NCBI GenBank assembly: GCA_916613615.1
Contig: OU744736.1
Span: 14,519,724-14,583,723, forward strand
Direction of reading: 5' to 3'
DNA: 64,000 nucleotides
From: Steromphala cineraria
Lineage: Eukaryota; Mollusca; Gastropoda; Trochida; Trochidae
Shown here: piece after piece, positions 38,810-51,878 of the stretch
Layout of the letters: each line of letters starts with the position of its first letter
Numbering within the stretch: position 1 is the first letter of the stretch
Position numbers and translations under genes: made by a program
Notes under the pieces: generated by a model
What the model saw: the letters and a program-made list of their open reading frames with translations, nothing else
Database searches by the model: none
Told to the model about the DNA's origin: nothing

Positions 38810-39660
38810 TGATAATTGCTATCCGATACAAAAATGTCATGTGCCAAACCCGTTGGAACACGGTCATGTTTAAGTATTACTTTTACCATTCACCCACCCT
38901 ATAAAGTTTCCAACGTTCGACTGATTTACGTGCTTTAATTATCGTCTGTTTTCGATCATAATCCCGATTAAAAACATTTTGATATTGTTATTCATTATTA
39001 TTAAATGATAAGTTTCAGCAACAGTCATTACGTTACAGTTATATCTCGATGAAAAGTACTTTATAATAGACTTTTGTACACATCCGTCTGATGAATATAA
39101 ATGACATTAAGGAACAAAATCATAAAAAAAATATTTTCATCATCATCCAGAAAAGCGAAAGGTCTACAAATCTGACTTTTTTAAAGGCTCCTAAATTGGG
39201 CGATCCTCTGGCCATAACATAGATTTATTTCACAATACATCAAACTAGATTTTTAAGTGTTCCTTATTTGTAAAGATTAGACTTGATTGAACAGCTAGAC
39301 TGTATCAAGGGCTCTTAAGAGTCATGAAGCCCAAACTATGGACAGCTGAACAACTAGCCCTGATATCAGCTAGTCTAGCTGTTATCCAGACCCTAAAGCA
39401 AAGCCTAGATGCCTCAGCTTTGAAATTAAGAATGGCTCAGGGTTCCTTTTTTATTTCAATATCAAATATTTAAAATTAAAATTTTAGTGAATTTTTTTTT
39501 CAGGGACTATATGTAAGTTAAGATAACATCCACTGACCCCCAATGAGACGCCAGTCTTTGGTACCCCTAAAATAAGTCTAGGTTTCTTGGGAAAACATTC
39601 CAGATGATCGCTAGATGTCACCAACTTCTGCGTTATTCAATATTTGCTCGAAGGAACACC
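38810..39660. other. Intergenic, nothing recognised
   Basis: AT-rich with no supported gene or repeat. Confidence 0.5.
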
Positions 39661-39673
39661 CCCAACTCTACTC

Positions 39674-40871
39674 ATCCTGTCTCAGGGTAAAACGTATACG
39701 CTAACGCTCCACTTTCAAACCCTGGGTGAAGACCCCACTGAAAGCTGCGCGCTGTGACCTCTGATCCAGCCAATGATATAGTTTTATCGCGATGGTTCGC
39801 GATAAAATTTCAGCCAATCACGGACCGCCTTTTAAACAACATTTGACTTACAGTCTTTGCAACAATATGATCTAGCTGATTCAAATGATATTCACATTTT
39901 ATTAAAATATATTCAGTATTGATTCACACACGTACCCCCATGAAAAATATTTTAACCCAAAAGCAAATTATCGTAAATAGATTAAAAAAGCAAATCATCG
40001 TAGATAGGTTACAACACAAAAGTTTATAGAGAGACATGTTCAATAGGACAATTGTTGAATATTATGTTCATCAACAATATACAAAATAACGTTGTTTAAG
40101 AAACCATCTCTATTTAGATATTTCACGCTTTGTGGCAAGGGTGCAGAGAGGCCAACAGCCAGGTAAGCGAGATGCACGTGCAATGTACATTTCACTGTTA
40201 AGGGGTGGTAGAAAAAGCATCACAAACTTTATACTTACATTTACATATTAGGAAGGACCGATTTGTTTTCATTTCTTTTTTGCAATATTCATATTGATAC
40301 GAGACATTTCGTTTTATATATATTAGGTGTCTAGTCACTGGATATTGTTTTTGAAAAATTAATTTGATTTTAACCAATTTAGTTTTGGTAAAACCCTTCT
40401 AATCTGCGCTACCGCAGCCAAGATGTTTTGTTTTTTAAATATCGTTTACAACTTTTGCTTGGTTAACAACACAATTACAGTATGTTTTGGAACATTATAT
40501 GGAACATTATATAGAACGATCTTAAAACTTGAAATATTATAATCAAACAAATGATGTTTTTATTGACAACTTTTAATTTCGTTGACAAAAAAATGTAAAA
40601 ATAATTGTCGGAGTTGATATGTCGTTTATATTAGCTTCAGTGTTGTCTTGAGTCATAAATGATCATTTGTTTTAAAGTTAGACAAAGCACAAAGGCGTTC
40701 TTAGCAACGCATTTTTGCTAATACCGACTCGCCTTTCAGACGCTGTCATTGGTTGAGTATTATTAGATAGTTCATAGGTCAGAGGTCACAGCGCGCAGCT
40801 TTCAGTGAGGTCTTCACCCAGGGTATGAAAGTGGAGCGTCAGCGTATACGTTTTACCCTGAGACAGGATGC
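39674..40871. mobile_element. Long-TIR transposon with 10-bp target duplication (MULE-like size)
   Basis: Arms of more than 100 bp, starting ATCCTGTCTCAGGG, are mirrored at 40770-40869 with few mismatches. AACTCTACTC flanks both ends (39664-39673 and 40872-40881). A 9-10 bp duplication with long TIRs fits Mutator-like elements, but no transposase is present. Confidence 0.88.
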
Positions 40872-41334
40872 AACTCTACTCGACGCCTGACCTACATATC
40901 TATAGTCTTACACTCAGACTGTAGTTAACATTATTTTCTCTATGAAGGCAAGTCTAGATCTGCAGTGAACTGAAATTTCCAATTCCCCAAAGCTCCTTTC
41001 TTGTCTTTGATAAAATAGTTGTTTTTGAGAATAATTATTTTTCAGAGACTGAATATAAGTCTACTACATATCGTCTGGTTAGTGAAAGGAACAGCGTCCA
41101 CACACTGATAACGTCAACCATGACGGAAGTATATTACTATGCATTATAAAGCCATGCATGTACTTGGGCATTCAGTGACGTTATGGGAAAACCATCACTT
41201 GACAATCCAAGATGGACGAATGCTGTAAGTATAACTAAATTTAATGGATTATGATTTAATTTATATGTTTAAGCACATATTTTAAACAATGTCTATATTT
41301 TCAAAGTCATATCAATGCTAAGATGATGTTATTT

Positions 41335-41590
41335 ACGAATATAGCGAATATCTACCTATCTAGCCGCGAATATCTACCTATTTAGTTGCGAATATCTACC
41401 TATCTAGCTGCAAATATCTACCTATCTAGGTGCGAATGTCTACCAATCTATAGCTGCGAATATCTAGAATATCTACCTATCTAGAATATCGACCAATCTA
41501 GCTGCGAATATCGCGAATATCTACCTATCTAGCTGCGAATATCTACCTATCAAGAATATCTACCTATCAAGAATATCTACCCTCCTTTGA
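41335..41590. repeat. Minisatellite of about 21 bp (GCGAATATCTACCTATCTAG)
   Basis: About ten imperfect copies, with partial units where GCGAATAT or CTACCTATC is lost. Non-coding. Confidence 0.9.
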
Positions 41591-41770
41591 CTAAGTTAAA
41601 GGGAAACTAGTACTTCGAGGCTTTCACACCTGATTGACCATCAGTTACATAATGCCATAGCCGAGGAAAGAGGTCACGTGACACGGACTGGGCGCCGGCC
41701 AAACGAATTCCCCTTTATGACATGCGGTCGTTGATTGGCTGAATCATTATCTTGTTCCTATCCCTATTTA

Positions 41771-43072
41771 GGGGAGACCAGGGCAAAGCGCGCCCCCTAA
41801 CATAAAAGTGCGTCCAGTGGGCACCCCGACATGTACAGAATGCAACTTGCACACTATCTCTAATACTTATCAGATAGACTGTAACATGGCACATGCTTTT
41901 TTAATCTGCCGTTTCAGCATAAGGATATTTTCACGTAAATATATTTTGACTAAGGGGGCGCGCTTTTCCCTGTAGTTTGGGGCAAAGTGCCCAATCCCCT
42001 GGGCGCTTTGCCCCATTCGAAAAACAACACAGAATGTAATAGATATTACACACATATAATCAGCCAATACAAATCAAAAGCTATTATCTTGATAATGCAA
42101 GGCAACTATCGAACCCATTTGAAGGATAGAATTAACATAAAAGTTGACAATATATGCAAGAATGCGCAAAATATTCCTTAACATGTCATGAACCTACATG
42201 TTCAACATGCTCAATGACCAAGTATCGTTATGGTTGGTACATGTACATTTCTTTCAACTACGAATGTGTTGATAATGTAGGTTATTGAATATCAAAACCA
42301 GTAAAATAATAGAATATAAGATGAATTGAATTGGTTATATGGACGAATTAAAGACTTCATACAACTATTTTGTGTCGGACTTGGCAGAACGGCATAAATT
42401 GCTTATCGTTTAGGGTTGAACAGTAATATACAATGAATTATATATTCATGATTTAAACAACAACAGAAAAATATGCTTTGGTAACTGTTTTTTGTCGTAA
42501 TTCTTAAACAAAACAAAACCCTTTAAGTAAAATGGTATATTTCATTTTAATATAAAAAAGCAGAATGCTGATATGAAAATGATAGTTCACTGTTACATTA
42601 TTTGCTTAAGAAATGCCAAATAATAACTTTAACACCAATATGTTAATCAAAATGATATATTTTATAACACACGGGGCAAAGCGCTCCCCCCGGCACGTTT
42701 TGCCCCATCAAGGGTAGCATTTGTTATGAACATCACAGAAAGTCATTAAAGCAAGTAATTACAAATTTCATTATTCAATGAATTAATGATACCAATTCAT
42801 GTTACGTGTGCACGAGAGTTCAATGTTCCGTTTTGTATTTTTATTAAATATTGGAATTTGAGACATATCCGTTCCATATAGTAAAATCGTTTTTTCGAAT
42901 ATTTGAAATTCTGCGTCCACAACTCAGGCAAATGATTCCAGCCTTGGTCACAAAGCTTCATTGCGGTTACTTGCATTCGTTGGTAATGACAAATTACTCC
43001 ATTTGTCGATAGGTTTGGAGAAATAACGCGTGGTCACTTTGCCCCGAGGGCGCGCTTTGCCCTGGTCTCCCC
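41771..43072. mobile_element. TIR transposon with TA target site, 1302 bp
   Basis: TIRs GGGGAGACCAGGGCAAAGCG / CGCTTTGCCCTGGTCTCCCC, flanked by TA on both sides. The GGGGCAAAGCGC word recurs internally near 41950-42015 and 42670-42710 in both orientations. No long transposase frame, so non-autonomous or decayed. Superfamily uncertain (a TA target fits Tc1/mariner-like). Confidence 0.88.
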
Positions 43073-44157
43073 TAATACCGTTATTGTTATGTACCCCAAT
43101 TATCTGTAAAGATAAAGGTAATAAAAGAATCTAAATCTGATTCTATCGAGCAATGAGCTGTTTTGTCTTAGAGAAATGTTTTCGAATCTAAAATGACCCA
43201 GCGGAATAGAATTGAACAATCATTATGTTTTATCACATGAAACAAAATTAACACTCATTGTCGTGTAGCTTCAAATTTTTAAATTCTGTATAGTATAGTT
43301 TTATAACCAAAATGTTTTATACAATCTTCATTTATGCTTAAGTAACATCACAACAGTACAGTATTGAATAAGTTGGTTTAAACATATATATTCATGTTAA
43401 GGTGATCGGAAAAAAAGTAACAGGAAAAAAAGTAAGGTTAATCATACATGAAATAGGATACTCAAACAACCAATAGGCTTATTCAAATGCGTGTCCTTCA
43501 GAAAACAAAGATAATTTGCGGATAATAACATCATATCGATGAACACAATCCGTACATAGGTAACAATTTGAAAAATAGTTTTTAAAGAGATCACTCATTT
43601 TAGAATAATAATCGGTCTTGAATAACTTCAACAAAATATACTTGTTTTGAACTGGCAGAATCCTCTTCTTACATGTGAGTGCACCCGTTCAATTGTGCAC
43701 ATGTAGTTTTTTTAAGATAGCTATTTTCCTACGGCAATGTTCTAATTTTCTGGCTGCAGCCTCAGATAAAAAATAAATCAAAGTTAATTCAAGAAAGTCT
43801 ATTAATCTTGTTGATAAATTGGTGTAATAGTTAAATGTTACTGTTTTCCAAGATAGTCAGATAGATAGTTGCCGAATAAAATCATCCTTATGTCAAATCA
43901 AACTTCAATACTAGGCATACCCAGTAACATCTGCAAACTTATTACGTACCAAAAATTAAAACATTCACTCATATATCTTCGTGAGTTTATCATGAGGTAA
44001 TGGATAAATTTTAGAGTTCAATATCACATGCCAAGTCGATAAAAAATGTCCGTTGAGGATAAAATGTTGTTGTTGGGTTGGAGTTTAACGTCTTCTTTCA
44101 CCTTACAGTGATGTCGCCGACGTGGATTGAGGATAAAAGTTTGATTATAAGATTATA
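43073..44157. other. Intergenic, with a stray element terminus at about 43402
   Basis: GGTGATCGGAAAAAAAGTAACAGG-like sequence at 43402-43440 resembles the terminus of the neighbouring 44158-44869 element. It may be a broken second copy. Otherwise nothing is recognised. Confidence 0.45.
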
Positions 44158-44869
44158 GGTAAAAAAGTCCTCGGAAAAAAAGTACCAGAAAAGTCCTCAG
44201 GAAAAAGTCCTTTTATCGTGAAAACAGATTACATTGATCTTGACATCAATGTTTTTGTAAAAAATGCATCCTTGAGTATCAATAATTGAAAACTATGTTT
44301 GTTTTAACTGACAAAGTAATCTTTGCAATTGATATTGTAAAGAAAGTATGAAGTGTTTATGTATAATGACTTTAAATACATGGATTAAATTATTAGATTT
44401 AGCCATGAAGGATGTTACGATAACTAATTAAGGATTAAAATTGAGAGCTTGTAATTGTATTGAAGAACTCAACGACTTGAATGTGTGATTTTAGCTGACT
44501 GGATCAAAGCAGTTCTGCATTGTCATGTGAGTTTAGCTGAGTTAATCAAAGAAAGCTACTCTATCAGGAGATGCGAGAAATATGTTTGCGAAGGGTGGAA
44601 CACTAAGTTCTTCAACTTGGTTGGGCACCACCACCCAAGTGCCTGGCGAACCATGGATTGGTTCAAAAATGATAAATTTGTTGATGTTTTGTTGAAATAT
44701 TAATGTGATTCAGAAATGTCACAAATATCACGATATCATAAATGTATGTTGAATCATACACAAAGTACATGAAAAAAAACTTATTAATCAAAATCTTTGG
44801 GTTTTTCAAATAGGACTTTTTTCCTACGAAAAATTATGACTTTTTACCGGGACTTTTTTACAGAACACC
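44158..44869. mobile_element. MULE-like transposon remnant, 712 bp
   Basis: Ends share TAAAAAAGTCC..GG and GGAAAAAAGTCC words in inverted order, with a direct repeat GATTATA on both sides (44151-44157, 44870-44876). It contains a transposase fragment at 44485-44703. Confidence 0.65.
44485..44703 (+). pseudogene. Transposase fragment, MULE/FLYWCH-associated type
   Basis: About 72 residues including CEGWNTKFFNLVGHHHPSAW and then DWFKNDKFVDVLL. This resembles the C-terminal part of Mutator-like transposases found with FLYWCH zinc fingers, where an EGWHNRF..HP..W motif is typical. It has no start codon of its own and no catalytic upstream part. A relic inside the 44158-44869 element. Confidence 0.6.
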
Positions 44870-44876
44870 GATTATA

Positions 44877-45657
44877 ACCTTTCATAAAGATTTGTTTTAT
44901 GAATGTGCGTTGCTGTTGTTAAATTGAGTTAAGATTTAATCTTTGTCTAAATGTTTCAAATAGATCAAATATTTATCATCTTTCTTTAACAGGTATCATA
45001 AACAGTAATGTCTCCGTGGATTTCAGGCAGTGAAATAAACAGGACTATTTTTACTTGTTTAATTGTGGGGATAATAAAATACATCGCTGATATTTGTAAT
45101 CACTGTAATCACACCCAATACGTTGATAAAATATACATCTCGTTAGTACCACCTTATCTATCTCTGTAATTTTCTTTTATGACGACCGGACACCTGTCAT
45201 TTTATACGTTGTGTAAGTGAAAGTGTGAAGTGTCTAGTCGTATGACGTAAACAGTGACATAACTATCCGGGCACTAACTAACTTGTCATCACAATAGGCG
45301 ACAGATTGTCTGGCTTAGTGACCAACGAATTTGTACATAACAGTGACCGCCGACTGTCTTGGTATCTTACTGCAGACCGAATGTCTAGACTAGTGACTAA
45401 CGTATTCATACATGGCAGTGACCGCCAATTGTCCTGGCACCTTTCTGCAGACAAAATGTTAACCAATGATATTGAAGAATAATATCCGACCAATGAAAAG
45501 AAGAAAAAGAATGTAAATTTATTTCATAGGACTCCCATTCATCACTATATGTTAAACCTTGATGGATCATGTATGATGTTAACAAATGCAGCGGATCATA
45601 TACATGGATACTTCTATCAGGTATGTTTTTTTCTTGTTCATACGAGTTAAGGAAATA
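44877..45657. other. Intergenic, nothing firm
   Basis: No coding exon. A direct repeat is visible at about 45290-45345 and 45375-45430 (GACTAACG..TT..TACAT..CAGTGACCGCC), so a short local duplication of about 85 bp is present. Confidence 0.5.
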
Positions 45658-45681
45658 CCCCCCCCCCCCCCCCCCCCCCCC
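45658..45681. repeat. Poly(C) homopolymer, 24 C
   Basis: A run of 24 cytosines, G on the minus strand. Length is likely polymorphic and error-prone in sequencing. Confidence 0.95.
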
Positions 45682-45744
45682 TTCATTCAATATTTCGTAC
45701 AAAAATATGATAAGATGAAAGAGAAGCAACCATACCTTTGTGTA

Positions 45745-46075
45745 GGTTTATTCGTAGAGGAAACGGGTTCGTAGATGGGATTTTTACAGATTCGTAATGA
45801 AAAACAGTTTCGTATAGAGTGACAAATTGTGAAATAAGTTCATATAAGCAATAAATTATCATTGTAAATTGTACGTCCAATGTATCGATGAATCGACAAT
45901 CGATGTAATGTCTTGTATAAATAAACTGAGTAGATACTTTGTAAATATTACATCAAAGTATATAATATATATTCACAATATTAAAATGAAAATTTGAAGA
46001 CCTCTACGAAGCTTTTTTCCCTGCAAAAAATCGGTCTCTACGAACATTTTTATCCACGAAACCGCTGGTTCCCCA
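45745..46075. repeat. Possible MITE with TTCGTAGA motifs
   Basis: TTCGTAGA or its complement occurs about five times, mirrored around the middle (left TTCGTAGAGGAAACGGGTT, right complement GTCTCTACGAAC..CACGAAACC). Ends not defined. Confidence 0.4.
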
Positions 46076-46228
46076 TACCATGCTAGACTAGGTTGCTGCG
46101 CAGTTAAAATAGCGCAGAGTAGGCAGCGCGCTGATCGAGATTTACGACCCTCTCGGGGCCTCGATAATAAAACACTGGAAGTGAAAAATTAAAGTTGGAG
46201 ACCCCCTTTAAGCCAGGTGGTCGTTATA

Positions 46229-47782
46229 GTCACTAACAGTGTAGGAAACTACTGCCCGCCGAACGCCCGCGACGAGTTAATTCTGTGCAGGGCTGGCAAA
46301 AAATAAACATTACCAGCCCGATGGTCGGGCTAATCATATGAAATGAAAACTGTATCAAAATTAATTTTTGCTTTTGAAAATAATATTTTGCAAGAACGAA
46401 ATCTCGAATGTGATTATCATGACAACAGTAGAGTTGATTCAATTTTGTAAACTTGTCATGTCGGTCAACTGAGCTGCTAACTTATGCTTGACCGTGGCAC
46501 CTAACAAAACACATTTTAAATTGCAAAAATATCTTTAAAATATCCTTTGTCTTTGACCTCAGGCTGCTGAATTCTCATCCTGATAGTTCCTCTCTAGTTT
46601 CATGATTAATTTCCATTGATCTTTTGAAGCATTATTCAAAGTTCTGGGGATATCTTTTTAGCTACGATAGAGGAAACAGAAAGTCGAAATACCCGTATGT
46701 CAGTCACCGTGTAGCAAGGTTAATGTAGGGAGAGCAAGTGACAAAAACATCTAAATTGTTTGATGATATGTTGTCAAAAAATGCTACCTTATGTTTGACG
46801 CCATTGAATGGAAAACTGTGTTTTCTTACAATAATATATTCTAAAAAGTAAATTGACTTTTGACCAAGGAAATAATAGTACAAACCTGTCATCCCCACAC
46901 AATAATGGACAATTCTCCTAACAGCATACTTGGAATTAGGTCAAGACTTTGATTGACAGTTTCCTTTCTCTCTGAAGTAAACTGTACACTGACATACACG
47001 TGGGTGATTTGTTTTGATTTTTTTGTCATCAAAGCTTTTGAGTTTCATATCTGCATGTATTTTTTTTAAATAAGTAAAAAAAATTACAGGTCTATGAAAA
47101 CAAACTTTACTTGTCTTAAATATGTCTGTCTTTTGTCAAAGTTGGCATGCTAACGATTTGAAATTATGCAAGAATGAAAGCCAATAATAGTAAATAAGGA
47201 TTATTTAGCCCTTTTGAAATTTATAATTTGAAAATTTGAAATGAGAGAAAATAAAAGTTTACACTTAGTCATATAATAACCTGTAACTGCATTTTGAAAA
47301 TGAGAATAATTATATAAACATGTAATTTGTAACTGCAAAACGTGAGGGCAAGTTATTAATCAACAAGGCAGGTAATAATATGGTTAAACGTAAATATACA
47401 TTCTTGACCCTGAAGAAATTTGAAGAAGGATTTTGGTAAGTTGTTAGTCTATTAGTGACTGATGAAAACAATAAAATTGTGAACTACCGTGATTTGACTA
47501 TTTCAAGTGTAAAATTAAACATATAACTGGTGTTGAAACTGATCTCTTTCTGTTTCGATGCACAGTTACTGTTTCTAAAAGTTAATATTGAACACATTTG
47601 CATCAGCGTGGCGTTGAATGATTGCATTATTTCTAAATACTTGATCTTTTCATTATTGCTGACCTCAAATTTGAAACTATCATTGGACTGGCAACTTTTG
47701 AGGGGGGCAGGTAAGTTTTCAAAGTAACCAGCCCTGGTGTCTGGTAGAATTTTCCGTTGAGTTTCCTACACTGTCACTAAGG
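46229..47782. mobile_element. Putative nested TIR element, about 1.55 kb
   Basis: ACAGTGTAGGAAACT (46236-46250) is mirrored at 47760-47774. A second pair, CAGGGCTGG (46288) and CCAGCCCTG (47728-47736), lies inside and resembles hAT ends. No target duplication could be confirmed for either pair, and no transposase is seen. Confidence 0.5.
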
Positions 47783-47850
47783 TTGCGAAACGACTAAACA
47801 CTGTGGTCACCATAAAACCAATCATAGAGGTTCGAATCTCGGAGTGGACA
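47783..47850 (+). repeat. Possible tRNA-like fragment with B box
   Basis: GAGGTTCGAATCTCGG at about 47828-47843 matches a Pol III B box. No convincing A box upstream. A weak SINE candidate. Confidence 0.3.
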
Positions 47851-48114
47851 ATATAAAAAAAATATTCAAAACCTGGACTTTTGCATGCACCCAATATATC
47901 GTTTTCATATGTTGAGATAAACCTACATTTCAAATTTGAACGAAATCGGTCAAGAATTAAAGATTTTAGCGAAATCTCTACCTATTACTTGTGTATTCCA
48001 TGCTGTAGATTGATATTCAATCTCTGAAAAAATATCTCAAAAACGATTAAGTATGAATAGGAGCCTCAGACAAATGGCTCTCTCGGACGTTTTCTCCAGA
48101 TCAAGACTTGCTTT

Positions 48115-48285
48115 TAAAGGGGCAGTGGCACGCTTTTCGACAATTTTATATTTTAAATATTACCCTAAAAATGGTAATTTAATGCTAAATGTATTATTTT
48201 GACAGTGTCAAAAATCTCTTTACACTAGCCAATCATCCATAGTCAGAGGACAAAGTATGAAGATTCACATAAAGTCCATTGGTCC
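48115..48285 (-). mobile_element. GGGGCAGTAGCAC MITE, truncated copy
   Basis: Starts AAAGGGGCAGTGGCACG and matches the reverse complement of the right half of 60079-60443 for about 165 bp (GCTAAAT..TTGACAGTGTCAAAAATCTC.., GCCAATCATCC, AAGTATGAAGATTCACATAAA). Confidence 0.8.
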
Positions 48286-51200
48286 AAGTCCAAATTATTA
48301 TTACAATTGGGAAGGTTATGATCTCTTAAAGAATGGTGGGGTCAAAAATAACTGGGAATATGAAAATGACAAGGCACGGATTAAAATTTTACACTTTAAC
48401 AAATATTAACCATAAAACAATTTTAAAAAATACGGAAGTTACGCTGTGTTTGTCAGAATTCCTATCAGAAGGCGTCAAGGTATGTGTTTTTCCCGGTTTT
48501 CTAATGCACGTGCAATGCCTTATGGTAGATGTGGTCCCTTTTTTCTCAAGATCAGCATATCGTCCCATTCACAGCGATTAACCTAAAAGCTGAAATAAAG
48601 ATGTTTTAATGTCACTTACACCAGAAAATGGTAATCAGAACTTCAAACCTCATTTAAATAAACATTACTTTGAATCTGTTGGGTAAAACAATTATTTATT
48701 TCTTCTTACTGTATGTGTTTCATACCTTTCTATGATAAGTGTGTATTATAAACACAAAGAACTTAGTTAAGCACCACCAATGTTTTCAGAAAATAAGCTT
48801 CTGCTAATAAACCATACAAGGTTCCAGAAAAACACTTAGGGTTTTTCGATAGAACGATCATTTAGCAGTGTAGAAATGAAAACTTCACTCAATTTACGAT
48901 TCACTGTCTCTGGATAACTTATTTCCCCCAACTTGGTATTTTTGAAAATTCAAGTTTACATATAACTGGAAATGAAAGTAAATATTTTTTGCTGCAATAT
49001 GGTAATGATAATTCTCTTGACTGAATTGATGATTTTAAGTAAGGACCTCTTAGCAAATGTTAGTCGTTAGAGCAGTATGAGCCTTCAAAATCACAAAATT
49101 ATCACATATCAAATTTGAAAAAAGCTTCCCTAAGAAAAAACTGGCGACTCTTTAAGATAATGGCTTATTTAATGGGAGAAGAAGTGTTTGACCCACAAGT
49201 CCAACTCAAAGAATCTCAAATTCACTCACAGAATTGAACAATTTTAAAATGCTCAATTATGGTTGAAAAAAGTACTGAAAATTCAATGTCCTGCTAGGCT
49301 TTTATCGTGCATGATAAAAAAGGTTTCTCTAATTGAATGTCAACTAGGGATCAAAAAGGTTATTTTTGATTGAAAAAATCCAAAGTTTCATGCGTGGTTT
49401 CTCACCAAAGACAATAGTTATATTTTGCCAAATTTCAGTGGTCTCACATGTTTTCTCATATTTTCAATTATTTCGTGTTATAAGGATTTTTACGTCAATC
49501 AAATAATAAATAAAACGGCAATTGTTATATCTAGAGTGGTCAATACATCAAACATTTCACAATATTTTAAGAGCTCCCAATTTCATTTTACAAAATGGGC
49601 GGTGCTTAATTAAGTTCTTTGTGTATATAAGAAATCAACATGCACCTCTGATCAGTTGCATTATTAAGTTGAATATAATAAAAAATTACCCCTATTCACA
49701 AACCAAACATAAAGTTTAAAGCTATTCATTAGTCTAGAGGTAGATCTTGAGAAACGCGAAATATTTATTATCATAAAGGGACCAGTTAGTCGTATTAAAT
49801 TGTCGATTTTGATTAACACATAAATTTTTTTAAGATCATGATGATTCATGTACGCTTTTCTTCTTGTATTCTGACAGATGTATCAAAATCAAATTTTCAT
49901 TGAAAAATGGGTAATATATTGTGATGTTAAATCAGAAAGGCGGTAAACAAACATAAGATATCTGCTACGCAGCTACTAGACAACTTTATACATAAGGTGA
50001 TATACAGCATAAAAGGTTCCTCCGACCACGTGGTGTCTGTTTAGTGACTTCTAAAACCAATGTTTTTTTTAGGAATTTATAGAGGAAAATATGGCAATCA
50101 GAGACTTTTCATGTATAGAAGAGGTGCTTCTCAACTTTTATAACACAAAAAGTGCGTAACAACATTTTTTAAATTATATGCATCAAATTTGTTTAAAGGC
50201 GAAGTGCCATAGTTTTTCAACCAGTCAACCCCATTTAATTTAATGTTAATTGGTCCAAGTATCATTCACTCCTTCTTGATAATTTGTAGATCTGCTAAAT
50301 TTTGCATCATTCCATGACTTTTTCACATTTAAAATCATTATATTTATTTCTTGTAATCATTTACATAAATATTGTTTTAAAAAAACATCAAAGCATGTTG
50401 TGAGCTTTACCATAAAGAAATTCAACATGACCCAGACGAAACACTTTGCACCTAACTAATGTAAAATAAGTAACAAAAGATATACAAGTTCTGTTCAACT
50501 TACTTAAATATGACAATTTAAACAATTTACAAAGTATATGTGTAAATAATGGCCTCGCATTGCAATCATATCTAGGTTCACAATGATGCACTAGGACAAT
50601 TGTATACCTTTATTTATTCTTACATCATGTTATAAACAATGCGTTTACCCCCAAGTTCACCTATGGTTTCAAATGCTCGCTCTCGCTAGGGATATAATCA
50701 TATCTGGGCTTTATGTAAATAGCAGGTTCACTCATTGTGTATCTCGAAATAACCTCCTGCTTAGCCTTAGTACATTTGTATGCATATCATGTATGCATCC
50801 GACTGTCTGTTTGCCTGTACGTTTAAGTGGTTTAAGACGGTATGCCCTCTAAAATCAAGGACGGAGTTCCGTCACCTCCATGACTGTTCATGTATTTCTC
50901 TTCATGTGAATGTAGACAAAGAGAAATTTCAGGAAAGCAACTCACTGTAGGTTAAACTATAAATACGTTCAGCCGGACCAAGGCACTTCATCGATCCTTG
51001 ATGAAAATGACACTTGTATTACCGTATACAACTCTATGAAAAAATAATAAATGGCGTAAAGTACTAAGCCTTCATTGACAGAGCTAGCAAATATAACGTC
51101 ACGTTAATGTTGGTGATATTTCATATTTAGTCTGTATTTTATATTCATGCGAAAAAGGCTTTTGAAGGTAATTTTGTAAGACTTAAATTGTTTTGCTTTT

Positions 51201-51663
51201 AGATTTCAATTACTTAAGAATTTTCTCATAAAACCATTACTTAGTAAGTTTGTAAGACCTAGATTGTTTTGCTTTTAGATTTCAATGACTTAGGAATTTT
51301 CTCATGAAATCATTATTTAGATTGTTCATGAGACATGTCTGTTATGACATACATGTAGGACATTCTACCAAGAAACAGGATGTAAAAATCAGTTTAGTTT
51401 AGTCACCATAATTCTTAAAGTATTTAGGGATCCACAATGGAAGTAAGTCAATGTACGTTCCCCACCGTAACTAAGGAAAGAGAAAGACAACATTAGCTAA
51501 TCCTAAATTTGTCATCATCTCTACTGGACAAGGAACTTAAGTCGTTATGTGTCTCAAAACTTCATAAGTGTAAGGTGGAAGAATTTTCATATGATCAGAC
51601 AGTTGTATTATTGTCATTTATAGTGACCTCAATTGTTAATTATAATCATTTCTTCTTTTTACA
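48286..51663. other. Intergenic, upstream region of the STAND gene
   Basis: No coding exon that I can support. It must contain the upstream non-coding exon and promoter of the STAND gene if the acceptor at 51663 is real, but I could not place them. A 74-bp tandem duplication lies at about 51174-51320. Confidence 0.45.
51174..51320. repeat. Tandem duplication, 74 bp x 2
   Basis: GTAAGACTTAAATTGTTTTG and GTAAGACCTAGATTGTTTTG head two adjacent copies, about 90% alike. Confidence 0.9.
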
Positions 51664-51878
51664 GGGACTGCTTTAATATGTGCAGTTGATTCCATTTGAG
51701 TAGTGAGGACGTGAACCCTGTGGAATACATATGAATCGATAAGGAAATCCCAAATTATTGGACGCGAACCCTATGGATTACGTATGAATCGATAAGGAAA
51801 TCCCAAATTATCCCAAATCCCGTTGATGAAATACGAGTCGCCTATGATTCAGCGGAATTTAAACGGTTGTCAATAAAC
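51664..51878 (+). other. 5' UTR portion of STAND exon A
   Basis: Preceded by a strong acceptor (TTTCTTCTTTTTACAG, ending 51663), so a spliced upstream non-coding exon is implied. It contains a 55-bp direct duplication (ATGAATCGATAAGGAAATCC at about 51730 and about 51785). Confidence 0.6.

Noticed and set aside
45406..45774. Frames with Gly or Pro runs
   Set aside because: Produced by translating the 24-base poly(C) tract.
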